In this document: positions 7,225 to 14,574 of the stretch, in pieces
How the letters are laid out: every line of letters begins with the position of its first letter
How positions within the stretch are numbered: the stretch's first letter is position 1
NCBI GenBank assembly: GCA_040877625.1
Contig: JBBDNK010000002.1
Span: 62,001-126,000, forward strand
Source: Methylonatrum sp040877625
Lineage (GTDB): Bacteria; Pseudomonadota; Gammaproteobacteria; Nitrococcales; Aquisalimonadaceae
DNA: 64,000 nucleotides
Direction: 5' to 3'
The notes under the pieces: generated by a model
Seen by the model: only the letters and a program-made list of their open reading frames with translations
Databases searched by the model: none
Told to the model about the DNA's origin: nothing
Program-made: the position numbers and the translations under genes

Positions 7225-9219
7225 ATGATCCCCGAACTGGGTAATTTCGCACTGGTGCTCGCGCTTGGACTGGCACTGATCCAGTCCGGCTTCTGCCTGG
7301 CGGGTGCGGCAATGCGCAGAACCGACTGGATGGCGGTCGGTACCCCGGCAACCTGGGGGATGCTGGGCTGCGCGGCACTGGCGTACGCCTGTCTGACCTA
7401 CAGTTTTGTCGCCAACGATTTCTCGGTGCTGTTCGTCGCCGAGCACTCGAACAGCGGCCTGCCGCTCTTTTATCGCGTTGCCGGCGTCTGGGGTGGGCAT
7501 GAGGGGTCTTTGCTGCTGTGGATTCTCCTGCTTGCGGGCTGGACCCTGGCGGTGGCGGCCTGGAGCGGATCGCTGCCTTTGGTCTATCGCGCCCGCGTAC
7601 TGGGCATTCTGGGTCTGGTCAGCGTCGGCTTTCTGGCATTCACCATTCTGACCTCCAACCCGTTCGACAGGCTGTTTCCGGTACCCGCCGACGGTCAGGA
7701 TCTTAATCCGCTGTTACAGGATCCCGGCATGGTGATTCATCCGCCGATGCTGTACGTCGGCTACGTCGGCATGTCGGTGGTGTTCGCGCTTTCCATCGCG
7801 GCGCTGATGGGGGGCCGTCTTGATGCCGCCTGGGCGCGCTGGTCACGCCCGTGGACCCTGGTAGCCTGGCTGTTCCTGGCCCTCGGTATCGCGCTTGGCA
7901 GCTGGTGGGCCTACAAGGAGCTGGGTTGGGGCGGCTGGTGGTTCTGGGATCCGGTGGAGAATGCCTCGCTGATGCCCTGGCTGGTGGCGACGGCGCTGAT
8001 TCACTCACTCGCCGCGACCGAAAAGCGCGGAACCTTCAAGGCCTGGACCGTGTTGCTCGCAATCGCCGGGTTTTCGTTGTCCCTGCTGGGTACGTTCCTG
8101 GTTCGATCCGGTGCACTGACGTCGGTGCATGCGTTCGCCAACGATCCCGCGCGGGGGATATTCCTGCTCGGCTTCATGGTTATCGTGGTTGGCGGGTCGC
8201 TGGCGCTTTATACCATGCGGGCAAGGCAGATTCGCTCCGATGTGACATTCGCGCTGTTTTCCCGCGAAACCCTGCTGCTGGCCAACAACGTGCTGCTGAT
8301 GGTTGCCTGCGCGGCAGTGCTGATCGGTACGCTGTATCCGTTGCTCCTGGATGCGTTCGGCATGGGCAGGATTTCCATCGGGCCACCCTATTTCAATGCC
8401 ATCATTGCGCCGCTCGCCCTCTTTCTCGCCGCACTGATGGGGCTTGGGCCGCTTACGGCGTGGCGGCAAGCTGATGCGGTGGCGCTGGCCAGGCGCTTGC
8501 GCTTTGCGGCGTTGGGCTCGGTGGCGCTGGCCGCGGTCGTGGTCGTGCTGCTTTCGGATACCGCTCGCCTGATCGTCATTGTCACCGTGGCGCTGGCGTT
8601 GTGGATCGTGTTGACCTCGGTGATGGGTATTCATGGCCGCGTGCGCCTGCGCCAGGGTTCACTGCTCCAGGGCCTGCGCGGCATTCCACGGGGCTTCTAC
8701 GGCATGCACCTGGCGCATGTCGGCTTTGCGGTGAGCATGTTGGGGATTGGGGTGGTTACCACGCATGAAGTGGAAACGTTCCACCGGCTGTCACCCGGAG
8801 AGACTGTTGAGACCGCCGGCTACACTTGGCGCTTCGATGGTGTCAGCAATGTCCAGGGGCCGAACTACAGTGCGGTGGAAGGGCGCGTCGTTGTCAGTCG
8901 TGGCGATTCGCCGGTGACCGTGCTACGGCCGCAGAAGCGTCACTACCCGGTGCGCGACGAGATCATGACCCAGGCAGGCATCAATGCCGGCTTCGGCAGG
9001 GATCTGTTTGCCACACTCGGCGAACGGGTGGGTGAGGACGGTGCCTGGGTGGTGCGGCTGCACTACAAGCCCCTGGTGCGGTGGATCTGGCTGGGAGCCA
9101 TTTTCATGGCCGTGGGCGGCGCGCTGGCCGCCAGCGACCGCCGCTATCGCCTGGAACTCCGCCAGCGCGCGCATGCGGACATTCCGTCGAATGCCGCCGC
9201 GGCCGGGGGAGGGGCCTGA
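7225..9219 (+). CDS. ccmF: Cytochrome c haem lyase subunit CcmF
   Basis: A 664-residue polytopic protein that joins haem from CcmE to CXXCH motifs of apocytochromes. The tryptophan-rich signature is clear (GWGGWWFWDPVENASLMPWL, about residues 234-253), and conserved histidines occur in GGHEGSLLLW and VIHPPMLYVGY. A large periplasmic domain lies near the C-terminus (about residues 515-615) before the last helix. GAGGAGGG about ten bases upstream supports ATG 7225. Length and domain order are those of a full-length, unsplit CcmF. One base separates it from ccmG. Confidence 0.97.
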   Translation: MIPELGNFALVLALGLALIQSGFCLAGAAMRRTDWMAVGTPATWGMLGCAALAYACLTYSFVANDFSVLFVAEHSNSGLPLFYRVAGVWGGHEGSLLLWILLLAGWTLAVAAWSGSLPLVYRARVLGILGLVSVGFLAFTILTSNPFDRLFPVPADGQDLNPLLQDPGMVIHPPMLYVGYVGMSVVFALSIAALMGGRLDAAWARWSRPWTLVAWLFLALGIALGSWWAYKELGWGGWWFWDPVENASLMPWLVATALIHSLAATEKRGTFKAWTVLLAIAGFSLSLLGTFLVRSGALTSVHAFANDPARGIFLLGFMVIVVGGSLALYTMRARQIRSDVTFALFSRETLLLANNVLLMVACAAVLIGTLYPLLLDAFGMGRISIGPPYFNAIIAPLALFLAALMGLGPLTAWRQADAVALARRLRFAALGSVALAAVVVVLLSDTARLIVIVTVALALWIVLTSVMGIHGRVRLRQGSLLQGLRGIPRGFYGMHLAHVGFAVSMLGIGVVTTHEVETFHRLSPGETVETAGYTWRFDGVSNVQGPNYSAVEGRVVVSRGDSPVTVLRPQKRHYPVRDEIMTQAGINAGFGRDLFATLGERVGEDGAWVVRLHYKPLVRWIWLGAIFMAVGGALAASDRRYRLELRQRAHADIPSNAAAAGGGA

Positions 9220-9220
9220 A

Positions 9221-9757
9221 ATGAAGTTTGCAATCCCACTGGCGGTATTCATCGCCGTGGCCGCCCTGCTGTACATGGGGCTGGGCGGGGACAAGTCCCG
9301 GGTGCCCTCGCCGTTTATCGGCAAACCGCTGCCGACCGTTGACCTGCCTGAACTGCATGATCCCGAGCGGCGCTTCACCAATGCGCGGGTTTCGGAGCGG
9401 GACGAGGTGGTGCTGCTCAACGTCTGGGCGTCCTGGTGCCCGCCCTGCAGGGAGGAGCATCCGGTGTTCGTTGAGATCGCCGACGATGTTCCTCTTTATG
9501 GCATCAACTACAAGGATGCGCGGGACGACGCCATTGACTGGCTGGAGCGCCTTGGCGATCCCTATGTCGCGATCGGTTACGACGAAGACGGGCTGGCCGG
9601 CATTGAACTCGGGCTGTACGGTGTGCCGGAAACCTATGTGGTCGATGGCGAAGGCAAGATCAGGTACAAGCATGTGGGTGCCGTTACCCGGACGGTTTAC
9701 GAACAGACGCTGCTGCCCATTATCGAGCAAGTGCGCCGGGAGGCTACTCCGCAATGA
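9221..9757 (+). CDS. ccmG: Thiol:disulfide oxidoreductase CcmG/DsbE
   Basis: A 178-residue membrane-anchored thioredoxin that keeps apocytochrome CXXCH cysteines reduced in the periplasm. One N-terminal anchor helix (residues 3-20) is followed by a thioredoxin fold with the active site WASWCPPC (about residue 73 onward) and the cis-Pro loop GVPETYVVD. The start is ATG 9221, one base after the ccmF stop; the frame stays open far upstream inside ccmF but that part lacks family similarity. The last four bases overlap ccmH. Confidence 0.96.
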   Translation: MKFAIPLAVFIAVAALLYMGLGGDKSRVPSPFIGKPLPTVDLPELHDPERRFTNARVSERDEVVLLNVWASWCPPCREEHPVFVEIADDVPLYGINYKDARDDAIDWLERLGDPYVAIGYDEDGLAGIELGLYGVPETYVVDGEGKIRYKHVGAVTRTVYEQTLLPIIEQVRREATPQ

Positions 9758-10278
9758 GCAGGCTTATGCAGCCCGTGTTGATGTTGTTGCTGTTGTTGAT
9801 GGCGCTGTCGCCGGCCTGGGCACAGGAGCCGGGCTTGGGCGCGGATACCCCGACACCGCAGACGGCTGACGTGCCGGCCTTCGAGGATCAGGACAGGCAA
9901 CAGCGGTATGTCGGCCTGCTGCGAAAGTTGCGCTGCCTGGTCTGCCAGAACGAATCACTGGCGGAATCCAATGCCGGCCTGGCGCGGGACTTGCGCCGCA
10001 TTGTCCATACGCGACTGGAGGCGGGGCAGAGCGACGAGCAGATTCTGGCTTTCATGACCGAGCGCTACGGCGATTTCGTTCTCTACCGGCCGCCGGTCCG
10101 CCCCTCCACCTACGCGCTCTGGTTCGGGCCGGCGGTCCTGTTGCTGATCGGCATTGGGGTTATTGCCCGCATGGTGTTTCGCCGGCAGGCGCCCGGTGAC
10201 AGGCCGCCGCTTAGCGAGGCCGACCGCCGACGGGCGGCGGCGCTGCTGGACGAGAATGAAGGACGATCCGACTCATGA
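9754..10278 (+). CDS. ccmH: Cytochrome c-type biogenesis protein CcmH
   Basis: A 174-residue protein with a signal peptide (to about AWA, residue 23), a periplasmic three-helix domain carrying the redox motif LRCLVCQN (about residues 59-66), and a C-terminal membrane helix (about 120-140). It reduces or presents apocytochrome thiols to CcmF together with CcmG. This is the short CcmH; the TPR part is the separate ccmI gene, which overlaps it by four bases. Confidence 0.96.
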   Translation: MSRLMQPVLMLLLLLMALSPAWAQEPGLGADTPTPQTADVPAFEDQDRQQRYVGLLRKLRCLVCQNESLAESNAGLARDLRRIVHTRLEAGQSDEQILAFMTERYGDFVLYRPPVRPSTYALWFGPAVLLLIGIGVIARMVFRRQAPGDRPPLSEADRRRAAALLDENEGRSDS

Positions 10279-11183
10279 CAGCCCTTGTCTTCTGGATACT
10301 GGTGGGATTGCTGCTGGCCGCTGCCGCGGTATTGGTGGGCCTGCCGCTGTGGCGTGGGGTGGGGAGCACTGGCCCGCGGCAGGCCGATGCCAATATTGCG
10401 TCGTATCGAAAGCAGCTTGCCGAACTGCGTCAGGAGCACAAGGATGGCGCACTCGATGAGAGGGCCTATGAGGCGGCCCGCGTGGAACTGGAGCAGCGCC
10501 TGCTGGACGATGTCGGGCCCGCCCAGGGCGGTGGATCCGAACAGGCTGAAGATCAGAGTAGCGCGCCGCGCCGTCGCCGCCTGCCCTGGGCGGCCCTGCT
10601 CACGGTACTTGCGCTGCCGGTGATGACGATCGCCATCTATCAGCAGGTGGGCATGAAGCCGGCCTACGTCGAGGCCTTGCTCGCCAACCCCAATGAAATG
10701 CCGGAGGCGATGTTCAGGGACGCCATGCAGAGCCTGCGCGATCAACTGCGCGATGACCCCTCGAATGATCAGGCCTGGCAGATGCTGGGCCGGGGATACA
10801 TGCATATGGACGACCTTGATCGCGCGGCGGAGGCCCTGGAGCGCGCCCGGGAGCTGCGTGGCGGCGACCCGGAACTGCTGACCGAGCTTGCCCAGGTGCT
10901 GGCCATGCGGCAGCCCGACCAGTCACTGCAGGGGGAGCCTCGGGAGTTGCTTGAGCGTGCGCTGGAAGCCGATGCAGACTATCCGGATGCGCTCTGGCTG
11001 TCCGGGCTGGCCGCCGCCGAGGCCGGTGATCTGGCGACGACCGAGACTCGCCTGGAGCGGCTGCTTGTGTTGGTGGAAGGCAGTCCGGAGGAGGAACAGG
11101 TGCGCCGCGCGATTGGCGAGGTGCGGGAGCGGCGGCGTAGTCAGTCCGATGGAGCGGCCGGCGGAGTGATGCCGCGTGAGTAA
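10275..11183 (+). CDS. ccmI: Apocytochrome chaperone CcmI (TPR)
   Basis: A 302-residue protein with two N-terminal membrane helices (about residues 5-25 and 95-115) around an acidic/basic cytoplasmic loop, then a periplasmic TPR region (about residues 140-300: DQAWQMLGRGYMHMDDLDRAAEALERA and similar repeats). CcmI holds the C-terminal helix of apocytochromes for CcmF/H. It closes the canonical ccm set and overlaps the following gene by eight bases, so that gene is probably co-translated. Confidence 0.93.
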   Translation: MTALVFWILVGLLLAAAAVLVGLPLWRGVGSTGPRQADANIASYRKQLAELRQEHKDGALDERAYEAARVELEQRLLDDVGPAQGGGSEQAEDQSSAPRRRRLPWAALLTVLALPVMTIAIYQQVGMKPAYVEALLANPNEMPEAMFRDAMQSLRDQLRDDPSNDQAWQMLGRGYMHMDDLDRAAEALERARELRGGDPELLTELAQVLAMRQPDQSLQGEPRELLERALEADADYPDALWLSGLAAAEAGDLATTETRLERLLVLVEGSPEEEQVRRAIGEVRERRRSQSDGAAGGVMPRE

Positions 11184-11610
11184 ATCGAGCCCGTCACCAC
11201 TGAGCCGCGGTGGCAAGCTGCTGATCGCAATGGTCATCATTGCCGCCGCCGGTGCGGTCATCTGGAGCCAGCTGCCGCGGGGCGGATATTCCACCGATCT
11301 CTCGGTCATCGGCCAGGGTCGCCCTGCGCTGGTGCTGGCATATGACCAGGTCTATGTGGGTGGCACCGAGGTCATGGACCACATGAACAGGGTCCGCGCC
11401 AGCTATGCGGACCGGATGGAGTTTGTGGTCGCTGATATGGGCACCGCCGAAGGGCGCAACTTCGTGCAACGTCATGAAGTACGTGACGGTGCGGTATTGC
11501 TGTTCGATGCCGATGGTGTTCGCCAGGGCACGATCAACCAGCCGCGCAGCCCCGAGGAGCTTCAACGGGCGATTGATGGCGCATTGTCCGGTTCGATGCC
11601 GGGGCGCTGA
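11176..11610 (+). CDS. Membrane-anchored thioredoxin-fold protein without CXXC
   Basis: A 144-residue protein starting at GTG 11176 inside the end of ccmI. One N-terminal helix (about residues 14-31) would anchor it in the inner membrane with the rest periplasmic. The remainder reads like a thioredoxin fold (ALVLAYDQVYVGG, MEFVVADMGT, RDGAVLLFDADGVRQGTI, then a C-terminal helix). However, the usual CXXC position has no cysteine, and no cysteine occurs anywhere. It could be a non-redox scaffold or cytochrome-maturation accessory. I do not recognise a named family; the link to Ccm rests on the overlap and shared compartment. Confidence 0.75.
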   Translation: MSKSSPSPLSRGGKLLIAMVIIAAAGAVIWSQLPRGGYSTDLSVIGQGRPALVLAYDQVYVGGTEVMDHMNRVRASYADRMEFVVADMGTAEGRNFVQRHEVRDGAVLLFDADGVRQGTINQPRSPEELQRAIDGALSGSMPGR

Positions 11611-11668
11611 AACGATGACAGGTTCGCGGTTTGAGTAATGACCAGTTCACCGGGCGCAAGGCCGTCGC

Positions 11669-12259
11669 TCAGCCGGACGAGACGACGGAACCGGGCGGGT
11701 TGCCGGCGGGCTGGGACGGCGCCGGGTTTCGGCTCAGCAGGGCCGTGCGGGTAAGAAAATAGTTGTTAGGGGTGGTGGCGGCCATCCGGCTCCGCGGGAC
11801 GGGTGCAAACGTCCACAACAGTAGCCGGAAGTACCGGCTGCGCAGGCGCGTTTCCAGGGTCTGTGGCAGCGGCGAGGTGAGAAAGCCTGCGCTACTTCCG
11901 TGCGGCGGCAGCCAGGTGATGCCGTGATAGACGGCAAGATCGGAGAATGCCGGATCATGGCGGGATCGCTCCGCCAGATGGCGAAGTGAGCTGCGCATCA
12001 GGCGCGTAAAGGCGCGAGCGGCAGCGGTCGCGCTGCTTGCCTGCAGGCAACTGATGCGGGCGTTGTTGAAATGAAGCACACCGATAGTGTCATTCGGCCC
12101 AAGCCGTGTGCCGTCTTCGAATCGGATGGCGGAACCGCGGTAGATTCCGCGGCTGACGAACAGCACCGGCCCGACCGGCTGCAGGGCGTGGTGCCGCTGG
12201 TAGTGGCGATCTACCGCCTCAAGGGCGTACCGCGCCAGCGGGCGCAGGTAACGCTCCAT
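11669..12259 (-). CDS. YkoP-like protein of unknown function, partner of glycosyltransferase
   Basis: A 196-residue soluble protein whose ATG shares one base with the stop of the upstream glycosyltransferase (TAATG at 12257-12261), so the two are translationally coupled. A recognisable stretch, VLFVSRGIYRG followed by LGPNDTIGVLHFNN, resembles the uncharacterised YkoP-type domain, which is found beside MGDG-synthase-like glycosyltransferases in Firmicutes; that resemblance is from memory. No signal peptide or membrane helix is evident. A role in glycolipid synthesis is suggested by context only. Confidence 0.75.
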   Translation of the reverse strand: MERYLRPLARYALEAVDRHYQRHHALQPVGPVLFVSRGIYRGSAIRFEDGTRLGPNDTIGVLHFNNARISCLQASSATAAARAFTRLMRSSLRHLAERSRHDPAFSDLAVYHGITWLPPHGSSAGFLTSPLPQTLETRLRSRYFRLLLWTFAPVPRSRMAATTPNNYFLTRTALLSRNPAPSQPAGNPPGSVVSSG

Positions 12260-13701
12260 TATGCGCCTGCCGCCAACAGGTGCGGATACCAGGAGGTGGA
12301 CCGTTCCACCAGGGCGGCGATGCGCGCGGCACCGTCGCGGCGGCCCAGCGACCAGGCGCGCGCCTTCATTCGCATGAGGGCGAGTGGGTCCCGGAACAGC
12401 GCGTCGAGGGCGCCGACCAGTTGGTCTTCCGGCACCATCCGACCGGCACCGTGGCTTTCCAGAAAGCGGATGTTGAACCCCTCCTGGCCCTGCAGCGCGT
12501 GGGTGGCCAGCAACGGGCGACCGCAGGCCAGCGTTTCCGCAACCGTGAGGCCGCCCGGTTTGCCGATAACAACGTCGGCGGCGCAGATGAGCTGCTCCAT
12601 GTGTTCGGTCCAGTTCCATACTCGGAGGCGGTCGGGGTAGCGACGGGCAAGTAATGCCAGCGCCCGACGGGCAGTGGGGTTGCGCCCCGAGTTGATCAGT
12701 AGCTGGCTGTCGCCGGACCGTGTCAGCAGGCGTTCGGCTACCGCGTCTACCCCCAGCCCCAGCCCGCCGCCCGCCACCAGAACTGTGGGTCTGTCGGTAG
12801 CCAGGCCGAGCGCCCGCCGTGCCTCGTGTACGTCCGGCGGCTGCCTGAACCCCGGCATCAGCGGAATGCCGGTGCTGACGACCTTGTCCGCCGTAATCCT
12901 TGCCGTGTCGGGTTCGGCCATGGACTGATGGGCCAGGCAGTAGAGGTCGATACCCGACTGCATCCAGAAATCATGGACGCCATAGTCGGTAACGACGCCG
13001 ATGGTGGGGATATCCAGGCAGCCGCGCGTTCTCGCCGCCGACAGCAGTGCTGCCGGATTCATCTGGGTCGCGATCACCACATCCGGGTCGAACCCCTGAA
13101 TGACATTGATGAACCGCCTCGACAACCTCGCCCACGCGGATTGTACAAGCGCCAGCCGCAGCAGCCGGCTATTGGCAAGGCTGTTGTTCGGGTGGGCAGA
13201 CAGCACGGTGGTCAGCAGCACAAGCAGAATCCGGTCCATTGCGTGAAGGTTGCCGGCTCGAGCGGATTTGCCGTTGGGCAGCGTGACCGGAATCAGTGCC
13301 ATGATTTCCGCGATCTCCGGGGGCAGGCGTTTGCTGTCCTGCAGAATCGCGCGCCAGGTCCGCTGGTCCAGCCGGTAGACGCGGTCGTAAAGATCCGGCT
13401 GTTCCTGAACCAGGCGCAGATAGGCGGTGCGGATCGCCAGGGCCACCTTTTCGTCCATTAGCGACCAGAGATCGAGTGTGCGTACCTCGATCAGCGGCAT
13501 TCGATCCTTTAGCGCCAGTTCAATGGCCTGTGCTGCGCGCAGATGACCGAAGCCCAGGCTGGACGTAAAGAGCAGTACCCGACGTGGCCCCCGCTGTTCA
13601 CCGCTGCCGGCGTGCGCGGTCAGGGCTTTGGCGATCTGGCGCGTGATGCTGTAGGGGGAGTCTCCGCGCATGCTGGCGGAGATCGGCATGTCCGGGTTCA
13701 T
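12259..13701 (-). CDS. MGDG-synthase/UDP-glycosyltransferase-type lipid glycosyltransferase
   Basis: A 480-residue GT28-like enzyme expected to transfer a sugar from a UDP donor to a diacylglycerol-type acceptor at the membrane. The N-terminal domain carries the family signature LLFTSSLGFGHLRAAQAIEL. A middle part has PTIGVVTDYGVHDFWMQSGIDLYC, a YpfP/MGD1-like acceptor region. The C-terminal UDP-binding part shows VLVAGGGLGLG and GKPGGLTVAETLACGRPLL. ATG 13701 is favoured because AGGAAGGG lies nine bases upstream; ATG 13758 (19 codons longer) lacks a ribosome site. Its product might be a phosphate-sparing glycolipid. No phosphate box was seen. Confidence 0.85.
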   Translation of the reverse strand: MNPDMPISASMRGDSPYSITRQIAKALTAHAGSGEQRGPRRVLLFTSSLGFGHLRAAQAIELALKDRMPLIEVRTLDLWSLMDEKVALAIRTAYLRLVQEQPDLYDRVYRLDQRTWRAILQDSKRLPPEIAEIMALIPVTLPNGKSARAGNLHAMDRILLVLLTTVLSAHPNNSLANSRLLRLALVQSAWARLSRRFINVIQGFDPDVVIATQMNPAALLSAARTRGCLDIPTIGVVTDYGVHDFWMQSGIDLYCLAHQSMAEPDTARITADKVVSTGIPLMPGFRQPPDVHEARRALGLATDRPTVLVAGGGLGLGVDAVAERLLTRSGDSQLLINSGRNPTARRALALLARRYPDRLRVWNWTEHMEQLICAADVVIGKPGGLTVAETLACGRPLLATHALQGQEGFNIRFLESHGAGRMVPEDQLVGALDALFRDPLALMRMKARAWSLGRRDGAARIAALVERSTSWYPHLLAAGA

Positions 13702-13863
13702 AGACGGAATCCCTTCCTGTTTCAAACGTCGGCTCCAAAGGTCGCGACGTGCGTCCATGGTCTTACCGTGGAAGTCTAGTGTGCTGTCCCACGGCCGTGT
13801 TTTTCGAGATGGCGCAGTACACTAAGCCGCGCGTGAAGTGCTACCGAACAGCCTCGGCGGGAG

Positions 13864-13889
13864 CGCTTTTCCCCGGCTGGGGAAAAGCG
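13864..13889. terminator. Strong hairpin between the cNMP-binding gene and the glycosyltransferase operon
   Basis: An 11-bp perfect stem (CGCTTTTCCCC paired with GGGGAAAAGCG) with loop GGCT lies immediately after the stop of the minus-strand gene ending at 13893. There is no extended T-run on either strand, but the position suits a transcript end or processing signal for that gene. Confidence 0.5.
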
Positions 13890-13892
13890 GAA

Positions 13893-14396
13893 TCATTGCT
13901 TTTGCTGTCGCCGTTGCGCGGCGAGATACCGCACCAGACGGTCATCGGCATCTCTTAACCGGCGGCTGAGATCGCGGGCCATGTTCATCAGGATAGTGGT
14001 GTGCTGGCGAGGGTCGCGCTCATAGAGATCGGCGAGGATTTCGTAGTTGATCCTGATTGCCTGGGAGTCCTTCATTGCCCGCACCGAGCCGCTACGAGGG
14101 TAGAGTCCGAGCAGGGCCATTTCGGCGAAGCAATCCCCGGTTTTCAGGATTCGCATCCGGTAGTCATGGCCCTGGTACGTTTTGATGAAAATGACCTGAC
14201 CGTATTCCAGGGCGAACGCAGCGTCGCCGACTTCATCCTGCCGGATGAAGTATTCGCCCTCCGGCACGGTCACCACCTGCGCGCGGCCGAGTATGAATCT
14301 GAGCGTGTCATCGTCCAGGGCTCCGAACACGGCCATGCCGCGCAGCAGTTCAATTCGATCGTCCGTTACCTTGAGCCGGGTGCCGGCATTGCTCAT
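13893..14396 (-). CDS. Stand-alone cyclic-nucleotide-binding domain protein
   Basis: A 167-residue protein made of one CRP-type beta-roll. GMAVFGALDDDTLRFIL opens the fold, and the phosphate-binding cassette reads GDCFAEMALLGLYPRSGSVRA, with the Glu and Arg that contact cyclic nucleotide in relatives. After a short helical tail it ends without a helix-turn-helix, so it is not a CRP-type transcription factor. A clear AGGAGG lies six bases before ATG 14396. It is divergent from the peptide ABC operon. A regulatory partner is not evident nearby; signalling through protein contact is inferred. Confidence 0.85.
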   Translation of the reverse strand: MSNAGTRLKVTDDRIELLRGMAVFGALDDDTLRFILGRAQVVTVPEGEYFIRQDEVGDAAFALEYGQVIFIKTYQGHDYRMRILKTGDCFAEMALLGLYPRSGSVRAMKDSQAIRINYEILADLYERDPRQHTTILMNMARDLSRRLRDADDRLVRYLAAQRRQQKQ

Positions 14397-14421
14397 CTAT
14401 TACCTCCTGATGGTCTACCCG

Positions 14422-14460
14422 CCCTATACTTTATGCCTGCCTTGCACCGACAGTATAGGG
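14422..14460. promoter_or_regulatory. Spaced inverted repeat in the divergent cNMP/ABC promoter region
   Basis: CCCTATACT (14422-14430) and AGTATAGGG (14452-14460) are perfect reverse complements separated by 21 bases. Each arm contains TATACT pointing outward, so the arms could be paired divergent -10 elements or a dimeric operator. Matching -35 boxes are not obvious. The region controls genes starting at 14396 (minus) and 14575 (plus). Confidence 0.4.
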
Positions 14461-14574
14461 AACCTGATTCAGGGCGCCTGTGCAGTCGACGTGGGTGGCG
14501 AAATGTTCTGCCCGGAAGTAGGGTAGTGCTGTGCCGCAGGACCGAGCTGACCCGGAGAGGAACACGCAGGGCTG

